In this document: one piece after another, positions 11,301 to 20,375 of the stretch
Numbering within the stretch: position 1 is the stretch's first letter
Layout of the letters: each line of letters begins with the position of its first letter
Source of the DNA: Calvatia gigantea
Lineage: Eukaryota > Basidiomycota > Agaricomycetes > Agaricales > Lycoperdaceae
Direction of reading: 5' to 3'
DNA length: 64,000 bases
NCBI GenBank assembly: GCA_025093985.1
Contig: JACAAK010000014.1
Span: forward strand, 1 to 64,000
Made by a program: the position numbers and the translations under genes
The notes under the pieces: generated by a model
The model's input: the letters and a program-made list of their open reading frames with translations, nothing else
What the model was told of the DNA's origin: nothing
The model's database searches: none

Positions 11301-12922
11301 TAGTTCATGGACCCATTGCGCAGTAAGAGTCCCCGGACATAGGATTAGGTGTGGTAGGGATGGGATTTTGTCGACACCACCAAGAAAACGTCGCTGTTCT
11401 AGAACCACAGGGCTAATCAACCATAGGAAGACAGATCATTACAACAAGAACGCACCAAGCACACGAGGAATATGTCGATTGTGGCCTAGGATGGACTGGT
11501 TGAGAAATGCGATAAATGTGATGGCTTGGGCGGTCTTCCCAAGACCCACTTCGTCGCCGACGAGTACCCCGGTGGTGTGCGTTGCATCCTTCTCCTTGGT
11601 AAATAAACTCCGTATCATCGAATGGACACCGGCTAACTGGTGCCAGTGTAACACCAGCCTGTCGACACCAATTGGTAGGGGATCTTCCTTAAATAGTGCG
11701 GGATCGTCCCAGGGTGTGATGCCGGATCTATGGCGGGAGGTGTTGAATTGCGCAGGAAGGCCTGTTGGGAAACCAAACTGGTAGCAGAGTGTCGAGGACT
11801 TCATAACAGCCTCCGCCTCCATCCCAAAGTCCCCTTCCCTGTCTATAAGTTGCTCCCTCTCCGGTAAGCTGTCAGGAATAGGCGGCTCGTCCTCGTCCTC
11901 GAAATTTGTCTCGAAATATTCGTGGTAAACATACAAGAGGTCACTGACGTCTTCCTCCGTGGCTAAGTTTGCGAGTGCCTCTGCCGATACTTTGCATGTA
12001 CCTTCAATAGGAGTGAGTTGGAATTATGTGACCAATATGGGGTCTCACGTACCTTTGGCTTGAACGCGGTTGTTCTTCGGAATTTTCGCCCCCAAACCCT
12101 CCATTACCGCCTGAAGCTCGGCAAGCATGTCCTCGGCCTTGCGCACGTTTTCAGTTGTGTTAAACAGCTCTGCGCACTCTTTCCATTTTGCGACGGTGCG
12201 TATAGCTCGGTTGACTTTCGTTTTCGTCAGCTTTTCACCCTCGAGATCTAGAAGGAAGTCAGACTAATGGAAGGGCATTGAAATGGAGGTTAACTCAACC
12301 AACCTTTGAAAGCAGCTAGCGCAGTTGCTTCAATCTCGTTTCGACGGCTCTTCAGACCAACAACCTGAGTACGTATAGTGTTCCACGACCTCTGAACAAA
12401 GGGTTGCAGGGACTTCCGCAAGTCGGTCCGAAGGATTTCAACGCCATCAGGGAAGGCGTCCTCGCCAAATATCGCCATTCCGATGCTATCGAGAACTTTG
12501 GGAATGTAACACTCAGCGTCTGGCCACTGCTCGTTAATGCTGTTCTCGCGGATGAGGATCATCATTGGATGGACGTCCGAATCCCTCAGTTCGCCCACAA
12601 TAACGTCGTGCAAACCCCACCGAGGCCACTGTCTAGCGACGAACGTGTTCCAAGTCTTGCGGCCTGGGTGAGATGAGTTGCCTTTGGACTTCGAAGCGAA
12701 CAGGATCTTCTTGGCTTCGGAGCCGAGTTGGTTATAGGCGTGAAAATACGAATGGACATCAGTAGCGTCCTTGTGCGTCCAGCCCGGTGGAAGATGTTTG
12801 TCGTCAGTAGGAAAAAGACCATGACGAATTCCTGTGCGCTCTTGCCAGGCTGGCCAGTTCCAAGGGGCTCCATCGAGCTCAAAGAGTTTGATCAAGGCGC
12901 TAGCGACGGTATGGCTAGGCAT
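8322..12922 (-). CDS. SNF2-family DNA-dependent ATPase
   Basis: A multi-exon gene encoding a two-lobed SNF2 motor that would act on chromatin or DNA in the nucleus. In order on the minus strand: an unrecognised N-terminal region (exons 12304-12922, 12053-12247, then from 12001); Walker A in GVLVGDEVGLGKTAQAI (about 11540); ILCPGTLTAQWVHEL; Walker B/DEAH in IIVDEAHHMRNVG (about 10970); motif III in MTATPLHT; FLRRTT; motif V in VLIFSSVGSAGLNLS (about 9870); motif VI in QIRGRAHRQPQEKTV (about 9730). The C-terminal part has a basic KKKKRPRK nuclear-localisation-like stretch, a long acidic region and a Ser/Pro-rich tail ending at 8322. Introns are about 50 bases. One lies between SHS and the ALFNDF block at roughly 11105-11160. 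Motor motifs look complete. It does not match a named remodeller subfamily by eye. It is divergently transcribed from the 15107 gene. Confidence 0.85.
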
Positions 12923-12981
12923 GACAAAAGGAAGAGAATGACAGAGAGGATATGATGAAATGGGTGACTACTCTTGCATGG

Positions 12982-12988
12982 TTTTATA
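12982..12988 (-). promoter_or_regulatory. TATA-like box of the SNF2 gene
   Basis: TATAAAA on the minus strand, about 60 bases upstream of the ATG at 12922. Its spacing resembles that of the box before the divergent gene at 15107. Confidence 0.5.
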
Positions 12989-13659
12989 GGGCTCCATGTG
13001 TTACAGAGTAGCATCTGAATACAGGTATGAACTATGATAGACGTATGGGAATAGGAAAAGATAGTAACAGTCCCCGGAGGTGTTTCGTGGCAGTGCCCGC
13101 AAATAACACCTACGACTTCTCGATATGGGTCATACATGAAACACTGATGAGGAAACCCCGTCTTACCGGCAGATGAGACTACGAAGATGTCCACGCGAAT
13201 CTGTGTAGGCAGCTGAACAAGAAAGTGCGGGTGCTAGTTCATAAAACATTGGTGATGAGCGCTAGAAGTTGGGAGATGTGGGCGAAGGGTTAGATACGTA
13301 CTATAGAACAATGGAACCTCTGGGAACCCATGCAGCATGTCCGTGTATGCCGGTAGAAATGTCCCGTTTTGTGGTAGCGATTGCTAACTTTCCGTCTACG
13401 ACGAAAAATCTTGCCGGAAGGAGTCTCCATTGGCTTGCGCGTGGTATCTGTGCACAGTACATTGTCAGCAGAGAAGCTAGGGAGAAATGAATACCTCACC
13501 AAGAAGTTTAAGGAGGAACGAATGCTTCGTCTATGAGAAGTCGAACACAGCGTGTTGAAACAGCCGCCAGACAATTGCAAAGAAATCGAGGACTTCTGAT
13601 CCATGGACATTAATTAGAGAGCAATATTCATATGCAACTGTTCAGACTGACCTTGAGGC

Positions 13660-14690
13660 ACAATGCTACCTGCTGACACAAAGTCTAGCAGGCGAGATTG
13701 GGCACCTGCTGGCGGAAAGTCTAGCAGGTGGCAGTATCTCACTGACGGAAGTCTAGCGGATTGAGCAAAGAACGAATATGCCATCTGCGAGAGTTTAATT
13801 TCAGAAGGGCTCAAAACAACCGTTAGGAAGTGAAATTGAGAAGAGAAATGCGAGGTTCTTACGCGCGGATGTTAGTTGGATGGTTGTAATCATATCCGAT
13901 CCTCCAAGGCGCACTGCCGCCTGCTGACGTCAAGTCTAACCAGAAACATCGTGCACCCTGCTGACACCAAGTCTAGCAGATGGTCGTATCTCACCGACGG
14001 GAAGTCTAGAGAGGTCATCATGGTAGGCGTCCAGGGGGAGGGATGTGGAGGGGCGACGAGTGAAGTTAGCAGATAGCAGTTGTTGTTTGATGTTTGGCTG
14101 GGGCCTCGTCACCTCAGCAACCAGCTTGATTAGTGATCAGCGATCACAATACTCCTTCTCTCACTCACCTCACACCCTCACCTCGCGCACTCACCTCACT
14201 GAGACCCCATTCGTTAGACTGAGAGTCAATGAATGGAACTACTGGGCTAGACTTGTCGTCGGCATCTGTAACGTGTTAGACTCGTGGTCAACACGGGCCA
14301 CTCATTGTTGTGGTGCGCGGAAGAATTTGGTGGACCACCTTCACTCTATGAAATTCGACGCCTCGCAGGCAAGGATTCTCACCCGCAAGTCACCGCCCTC
14401 TGCGATACTATTTTTCTAGATGCAGAGTTTAAAATGGCATAGATGTGTGGGACTGAAGATATTATTGACTTCAGCTACGTGTTGTTACATAGTCAGTGTG
14501 AGAACCGGCTACTCATCATTGTAATACCCGAATTCGTTTTGATGTCTTACAGACAGGACCCAAGGTTTTTCCAACGCTGGTATTGCTCGTTAGACTTGAG
14601 AGTCAACGATAGTATAGATCTGCTGGGCTAGACTTGTCGTCGGCACCGGTGATGTGTTAGACTTGTGGTCGACACAGGCCTCTGCTGCTT
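13660..14690. repeat. Cluster of AAGTCTAGC / GCTAGACTT motifs between divergent genes
   Basis: Around ten copies occur in both orientations. On the left side: CTGACACAAAGTCTAGCAGG (about 13672), GGCGGAAAGTCTAGCAGG (about 13711), GACGGAAGTCTAGCGG (about 13743), CTGACGTCAAGTCTAACC (about 13923), CTGACACCAAGTCTAGC (about 13961) and CCGACGGGAAGTCTAGAG. On the right side: GCTAGACTTGTCGTCGGCA (about 14249 and again about 14627) and TAGACTTGTGGTCGACAC (about 14657). The core is GAC-N5-GTC, usually with a flanking CTA. The orientation flips near 14000-14200, so motifs on each side point toward opposite genes. Confidence 0.75.
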
Positions 14691-15046
14691 ATTAGTGGGA
14701 CGCGGAATAACTTGGCATGCTACCCTCGTTTCCATCCACATGAATTCCGGCCTCGTGTGCGCTAAATCTGTGGACACCCTGCAACCGGGCATTGGCCTAT
14801 TTTACCTGTAATACAGGCCGTGTTCTGCCGCTCCCTCATCGATTAATTAATTAGCGACTTCCTATCAGCCTCGGAATTTACGTGCTGCGACATCCGGTGC
14901 CCCTTCCTTGTCCGCGTTTCTGTGGAAAGCTGGATCTTCTGGTGCGTCTTGTCATAACTTGGTGTTCGTTGACTCAATTCCCGATCTCTGGCAGATGTAC
15001 TTACTTTGCCAACTGGGTGACCGCGGGGGAGTCGTTATTGTAGCCA

Positions 15047-15054
15047 TATAAATA
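15047..15054 (+). promoter_or_regulatory. TATA-like box
   Basis: TATAAATA lies about 55 bases upstream of the ATG at 15107 and is followed by a pyrimidine-rich stretch near the start codon. Confidence 0.55.
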
Positions 15055-15106
15055 TCTTATGCTGAAGTTGTTCTAATAACTCCACCTTTCCACCACCACG
15101 TTACCC

Positions 15107-17982
15107 ATGGCCTTACTTTACAATGACGCCCCAACGTTCTCCTACTCTCTTCAGGAGTTCAGTTCCTTTGCCACCCGCTTATATCAAGAACAAGAAGACG
15201 GTGCTTTTATGCGATTTGTTACCACTGGCGAATACATCGACCGCGATGGGAGCCGGGAGCAGGCTTTTATTGATCCTATCCGGAATCCCGTTGATCCCGA
15301 CCATCCCCTGACCGTTTCGCGTGACTATGATTCCGTGCTTGGAATTTCACCCGATATCTTAGTCGACAACCCGATCACAATCTATGCCGTCCCACATCCC
15401 ACCTTTGCTCTTAAACACTCCATCCATATGAAGCGCCACATTATATATGAAGGTGTAAGTACCAAGAAATCTTTTCTTGCATTGTGGCTCACAAGATTTC
15501 AGGAATCGCATGACGTCGAGTTTCACCACATTCCCAATTTCGAGCTTGGGTTCTTCGGGGCGAGACATCAGCTTAATGTCTTCTTCCCTGGGCTCTGGAC
15601 CCCTGAACGCTCTGCCTCTGCCCGTGCTCATCAGCTGACCGAAGCTGAGCGAGCCTCTTGGTACGAAAGAGGTCTTCGCCTCGCAATCGAACGCCTGTTG
15701 GGGGAAGAAGTTACCGCAGAATGGCCCGCAACGTACCGGACTGAGGAAATTCGGGCGGCGAAAAGCGGGGGGGGCCACTCGTGGGGGACGAAGGTTATTC
15801 AACGAGATGTCGTTGACCAACTCATGGAGGAAATCCGCCTGCAGCTCCTTATGGACGACAACGAGGACCTCTATTGGGCACTCGACGCCTTTGTGATGCA
15901 TACGATCCGAGGCGTGAAACACGCCACGTTCCATCATGCCGACCCCTTTTCAGCCGAATTCTATCTCTCCCAATTATTCAAGGAGGCTCAGATCGTGGAG
16001 GATGCACCCCTCCGGGGGGATTGGTACATCGACGTTGGGATCCAAATCAGTAGCGACTTGAATCAGTGTGTCCAATGGAGGACAGCGACGCACCACCTTG
16101 TTGCGCAACAAGCACTGAGGATCTCAGATGTGAATGCTCAGAGGATCACGCAGATCAATTCGAGCAAGTACCAGCGCGATCTCGCCAGCCACCTTACTGC
16201 CGTCAGTGGATTCCGCATTGTCCCTGGTGTCCGAGCTGCTGGGGAGTTTAAAGCCGAGTATCTCCAAGCTTACACGACTGACAAGGCTGTGGTGTATAAC
16301 CCCGACGGTTGTCATCACGCAAAATTCCTCACGACAAAGGAGGCGCTGGGCCCGGAACACCCAACTAAAACCATTGACGGCATCCACGACATCTACGACG
16401 CAGCTCGCGGTGTTAACAATTCAAGTGCACGGCTCGAGATTCGGGTTCCACACCGCTTTGCAACGCAAGCTCTGTTGGAATTCGATCCCATTGTTCTCCG
16501 CAACTGCTTATGTTTATTTCCTTCAGAGGAATGGTGGTAAGTTTTGTTGTATCCACTGCGCATTGCCCAATCACTTACCACTCTTCTCTCCTACACAGGA
16601 ATTTCCGGATAGTTCGGCTCATGGGCTTCAGCCAGGCACTCTCTTTCCAGGCGACCGGGTTATCCCCGAACCGATTTATTCCTGAAGCGCTCACGTTGAC
16701 GGCTGCATGCGTCTGGTTGGTCAATGGACTGCATGCCCGGCCAGATGACGGATCCGCGTCTCGCAACCTCATGGACGCCGTTCTCCCAATCACAGAGGCA
16801 GAGGATGCCAATCTCGACGTCCTCGCCTACAACACATCTATTCGGCGCCGTGAGGTCGACAACGATGACGACGATGCCGCCATCTTGAGAGGCCGTGTTC
16901 CGTATAACCCATTCGGCTGTGTTTTCCTTCGGAGGATAATGCTTCCCCAAGTCCCCCGTATGCGCCACGGGGGTCCCACCCTTTCTCCCCCTGCTTTCAA
17001 ATTCTGGTTCCACGGCATGGATGTCTCCCAGATCGCAGCCAAGTATAAAACATCTGGCGTCATCGACCGTCATATTGTCGCAGCTGGCCGTTTTACCACC
17101 AACAAAGTCAGAATGCCGGCCTACATCAACATGACGGGTGCACCAGAACCGGATCTATTCAACCTCACCGCTCAAGGTCATTCCCTTCCCCTCGTCATCG
17201 AAGACGACCTCTCCGACATTGAGGACCGAGACACTCCACCCCCGGAGGATGGCCCACAGGACCTCGACGCCCACCTCTCCGCTATCTGGCGTCAGTTCGT
17301 CTGCGACTTGACTTCTAAGTCTCCGAATCAGCGGGGTTCGACCAACCCATCCTATCTCAAAGTCAACACCATCCAGCGTCGCTCAGGTAGTGAAGAGCCA
17401 TACAAGCATCTCCGCCTCTCAGAGCTCTTTACTGCCGTATACTACAAAAAGGTTCCGGAGAAGGCTTGGACCACATCTTTCAATTGGCTCTTCCCCCCCC
17501 TTGGTCACAAAGTGTCGTCGGCTGTCCAAAACTACAAGCAATCGCCGTATTACGACCAATGGGCAGTGTTCCTCGAGAGGAACCAGGATGATCCGCGCCT
17601 CATTGAAGATACACGAAAGGAGTTTTTTAGGCGGATTAGGACGTGGAGTTGGATGCCGAATGCCCAGTTTGACAAGATGTGGCCGACGGCAGCTCACCGG
17701 GCAACAAGTCGGACGTTCACGCGCTGGCCGGCAGCCCCGGGGCACCCCGCTGCACCCCACATCCTCCTCAAGCTGCATGCTGTGCCTGAGTTTCCAGCTC
17801 AAGATGACAATGCCGTAGGGGTCTTGATTGAGCCAGAGGTTATCGAGATCGAGATTTCGGACGATGACAATGAGTCGGCGATAATTGAGATTGAGTCGGA
17901 TGGCGATGAGCCAGTCTTCGTGGATATCGAGTCAGACGGTGATGAGCCAGTGTTTATTGACATTGATGACATCAGTGAGTAG
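15107..17982 (+). CDS. Large unrecognised protein with acidic SIM-like tail
   Basis: Two long exons, 15107-16536 and 16599-17982, joined by a 62-base GTAAGT..ACACAG intron that splits a Trp codon (TG|G). The joined frame is open and gives about 937 residues. A likely additional intron of exactly 48 bases (15455-15502, GTAAGT..TTTCAG) leaves the frame open whether or not it is removed. No catalytic motif is recognised. The style (Trp- and Arg-rich blocks such as VQWRTATHHLV and YTTDKAVVYNPDG) resembles uncharacterised Agaricomycete multigene families, from memory only. The last 45 residues contain repeated hydrophobic-acidic units: VIEIEISDDD, AIIEIESDGDE, PVFVDIESDGDE, PVFIDIDD. These match the SUMO-interacting-motif pattern (V/I-rich core followed by D/E/S). 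It lies head-to-head with the SNF2 gene. Confidence 0.75.
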
Positions 17983-18304
17983 TCGGTCAGTAAGTATTCG
18001 GTCAGTGTGTTATCTTGGACTTTGCTATACCTATGTCTTGGGCCTCGTTGTATGCATTTTTTGGATGTTTTCTCTTCTTCCATTATTTTGGACTTTGCCC
18101 CTTGTTGTATCTGTTTCTCGGACTTTGTCGTACCACCCGTTGTTTTTGACTTTACCTTGCTCCCTGTTGTCTTGGACTTCACCCTGCTGTTTGTCTGATT
18201 TTCCCTCCCTGGGCTTTTCAATCCTTCTGTCTTCCGTGTATGCTCTCAGTTTGAATTCCAGTCAGTTCTACCCTCCCATCGTGTGAACGTTCGTGATGTT
18301 CAAT

Positions 18305-19105
18305 CAACTCATTCGTCCTAGACGAATATGTTATATTCTTGTGCCGCACATGTACTTGTTTGTCCAGATGACTGAACGAGTAGCACAGGCACCTTCGTCT
18401 GAGACGAATAGACTGAATTGCTGCCTTGCATGTATTCTCGTTCGTCCTGGACAAACAAGTCATTGTCCAAAGGCCTGCAATATTTGATCAGCCGATTCGT
18501 CCTGGACGAATGGACTGTACCACCACACCAGCGCTAGTTAGAGAGTGCCAATGGAAAGTTTAATACCAGAAACTATGTGTGTAAGCAGACCTCCGAATTT
18601 CCCCTCGGCAAGCAGGTAATTTGTATGCTGCATTCCAGGCAGAGGATGCAATACCTCTCACACTCCATTCGTCTGGGATGAAGGGAATGCATTTGAAGGA
18701 CCCTAGGCACCCAGGTCCTGAGAACTCACTTGCTGCCATTCGTCCAGGACAAATGGTGTATTGAGATTTCGTCCAGAGGTGTCCCCTCTTTTCTGAACAA
18801 GGACTATGCACCAGGTTTCTTCCAGCCATCCACCATTCATCCAGGACAAATGGTGTACATGTTCAGTTCTTGTCTAGGCATGCCCCATTCTCTCTGGGTG
18901 AGTACTACACACCAGGGCTCTTCCAAGTGCACACTATTTACCCAGGACAAACAGTGGATATAGTGATCACCTCCACACACACAGTACTATTCATCCTCGA
19001 CGAACAGTGTGCCAAGATGCACTGTATTATCATGAACCTTGGGTTTATTACAGTAGAGTGGATGGTCCAACACCACATATATACACCAAGTTTGTCCAAG
19101 ATGAA
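18305..19105. repeat. Dense cluster of TTCGTCC..GGACGAA palindromes
   Basis: About ten imperfect copies of a 15-16-base palindrome occur within 0.8 kb. Examples are ATTCGTCCTAGACGAATA (about 18311), CTTCGTCTGAGACGAATA (about 18392), GTTCGTCCTGGACAAAC (about 18440), ATTCGTCCTGGACGAATG (about 18494), ATTCGTCCAGGACAAATG (about 18738), ATTCATCCAGGACAAATG (about 18836) and TTCATCCTCGACGAAC (about 18988). Further copies are scattered at 0-5.5 kb and 7.77 kb. Spacing is irregular (about 50-170 bases). Confidence 0.75.
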
Positions 19106-19311
19106 TGCATACAGTACAGTCTCATTTGTTACAAGCAGGTTCATCCATTTACACCAGCATTATTCTATACCCAGCTCTTCCAAGACAAGATTTGTTCCCT
19201 CCCACCTGTAACATTCTATGCATATTCTTCTAGTAAGTAATATCTTCTAGTAGTAGTCCTCAAGTCAATCTATTCTTCCCAGACAAAGCTCATTCCCTTC
19301 CAACTCATCCC

Positions 19312-19535
19312 TAGTCTGTTCTCAGCCTGTCTCTAGTCTATTCTCTGGTCTATTCCCTGTCCATTCCCTACCTATTCCCAGTCTATTCCCTGCCTATCCT
19401 CTGTCTGTCCCCTGTTCCATCCCCTGTCCATCCCCTGTTCCATCCCCTGCCTGTCCCCTGGTCCATCCCCTGTCTATCCCCTGTCTATCCCCTGTCCATC
19501 CCCTGTCCATGCCCTGCCCATCCCCTAGTCAAAAA
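19312..19535. repeat. Degenerate TCCCCTGTCCA low-complexity repeat
   Basis: Roughly 20 imperfect units of the type (C/T)(C/A)TCCCCTGTC(C/T), about 10-12 bases each, are strongly C/T-biased on the plus strand. This looks like a decayed minisatellite. It ends just before the duplicated element at 19575. Confidence 0.8.
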
Positions 19536-19574
19536 TATTTTAAACCCCTATTAAGTCCCCTAGTACCCCCCAGA

Positions 19575-20110
19575 TAACCGGCCTTGTCTCGTGATGCGCA
19601 GGCTGATAGATGGACTAAGGGATTGTCTGAGCTGGACTGTTGCGTAAATAACCTGCCACGGTATGTACCCCGCCTTCAGTTGTCAAGCTGATGACATCGT
19701 TAGGTACTTGATACGTTCAAATTATTATTCTGGTAATGTTCGTATTTAAGTGCGTGGGCGCTTAATGGGCGCCCCGCATTTGGGCGCTACGCGGGCGCTT
19801 AAGTACAAGTTTTCCTTACTTTTACATTTCCTGACGATAACTTAAGCGCCCACAAGCGCTAAGGTTTTGGGCGCTATATTAGCGCTCGTTGACATTTGTC
19901 AACTGTTCCATGGATCGAGTTAATTATACTCATCCCCAAGTATAGCGCGATCGTACGCGTTCTATTGGTTTGGTAGGTACTGATGGATAATCAGAGCGCC
20001 TGATGAGTCTGTCATAAGACAAAACAGGTGGCTGGGGTAGCTCCCCAGCCTGTTGCGCTGTCTCCTCCATCGACAACTCAACGGTTTTTAGGATTTCCTC
20101 CTCCGTCCGG
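19575..20110 (+). mobile_element. Duplicated non-coding element with hammerhead-like motif, copy 1
   Basis: About 535 bases, nearly the same as 27735-28263. Identity begins at AACCGGCCTTGTCTCGTGAT and ends near AACGGTTTTTAGGA. Contents in order: a conserved 5' block to about 19710; an AT-rich variable stretch; a GGGCGC/AGCGC-rich palindromic region (19755-19885); two small hairpins (19917-19931 and 19946-19959); and a hammerhead-like fold (19981-20072). There is no open reading frame, so it would be non-autonomous. Calling it mobile is inference from its duplication and from the partial extra copies at 28279-28545 and 30500-30665. Confidence 0.6.
19981..20072 (+). ncRNA. Type I hammerhead-ribozyme-like motif, copy 1
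   Basis: Core CUGAUGA is at 20000-20006. Stem II is GUCU (20007-20010) with AGAC (20017-20020), loop GUCAUA. Then AAAA (20021-20024), where the consensus is GAAA. Stem III is ACAGG/CCUGU and, past a UGG bulge, CUGGGG/CCCCAG with loop UAGCU. The predicted cleavage site follows U20054 (a GUU triplet). Stem I is AGCGC (19995-19999) with GCGCU (20055-20059); past an internal loop it continues as GAUGGA (19982-19987) with UCCAUC (20066-20071) plus a U-G pair. All expected core bases are present except G12, which is A. An internal loop in stem I facing the stem II loop is the arrangement that stabilises natural hammerheads. Self-cleavage is unproven. Confidence 0.6.
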
Positions 20111-20375
20111 GGCTGGGTACGAGTGGTTCAGCATCCACATATACGTTATTCACATCTTGGGGGGCTCCGACATGTTAATTGTGTTCGCGGAGACCGAGTA
20201 TGTGCGCTTCTGGACACCATTCAGACTGAAGTGGTTTTACCGCGAGGTGGAAGGCTTGTTGGCATCCACAAAGATATTACTTGCATTTTCAAGTATTCTA
20301 ATGCGTTAAGTATGATCCTGGAGACTGGCCTGTGTGACATAAACTCTGGCGGCAAGAAGTTTTTGGCAGAACGCG

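Noticed and set aside
13660..14690. CRISPR-like array of short repeats
   Set aside because: Spacing and orientation are irregular, repeats are only 14-18 bases and variable, and the genome is eukaryotic.
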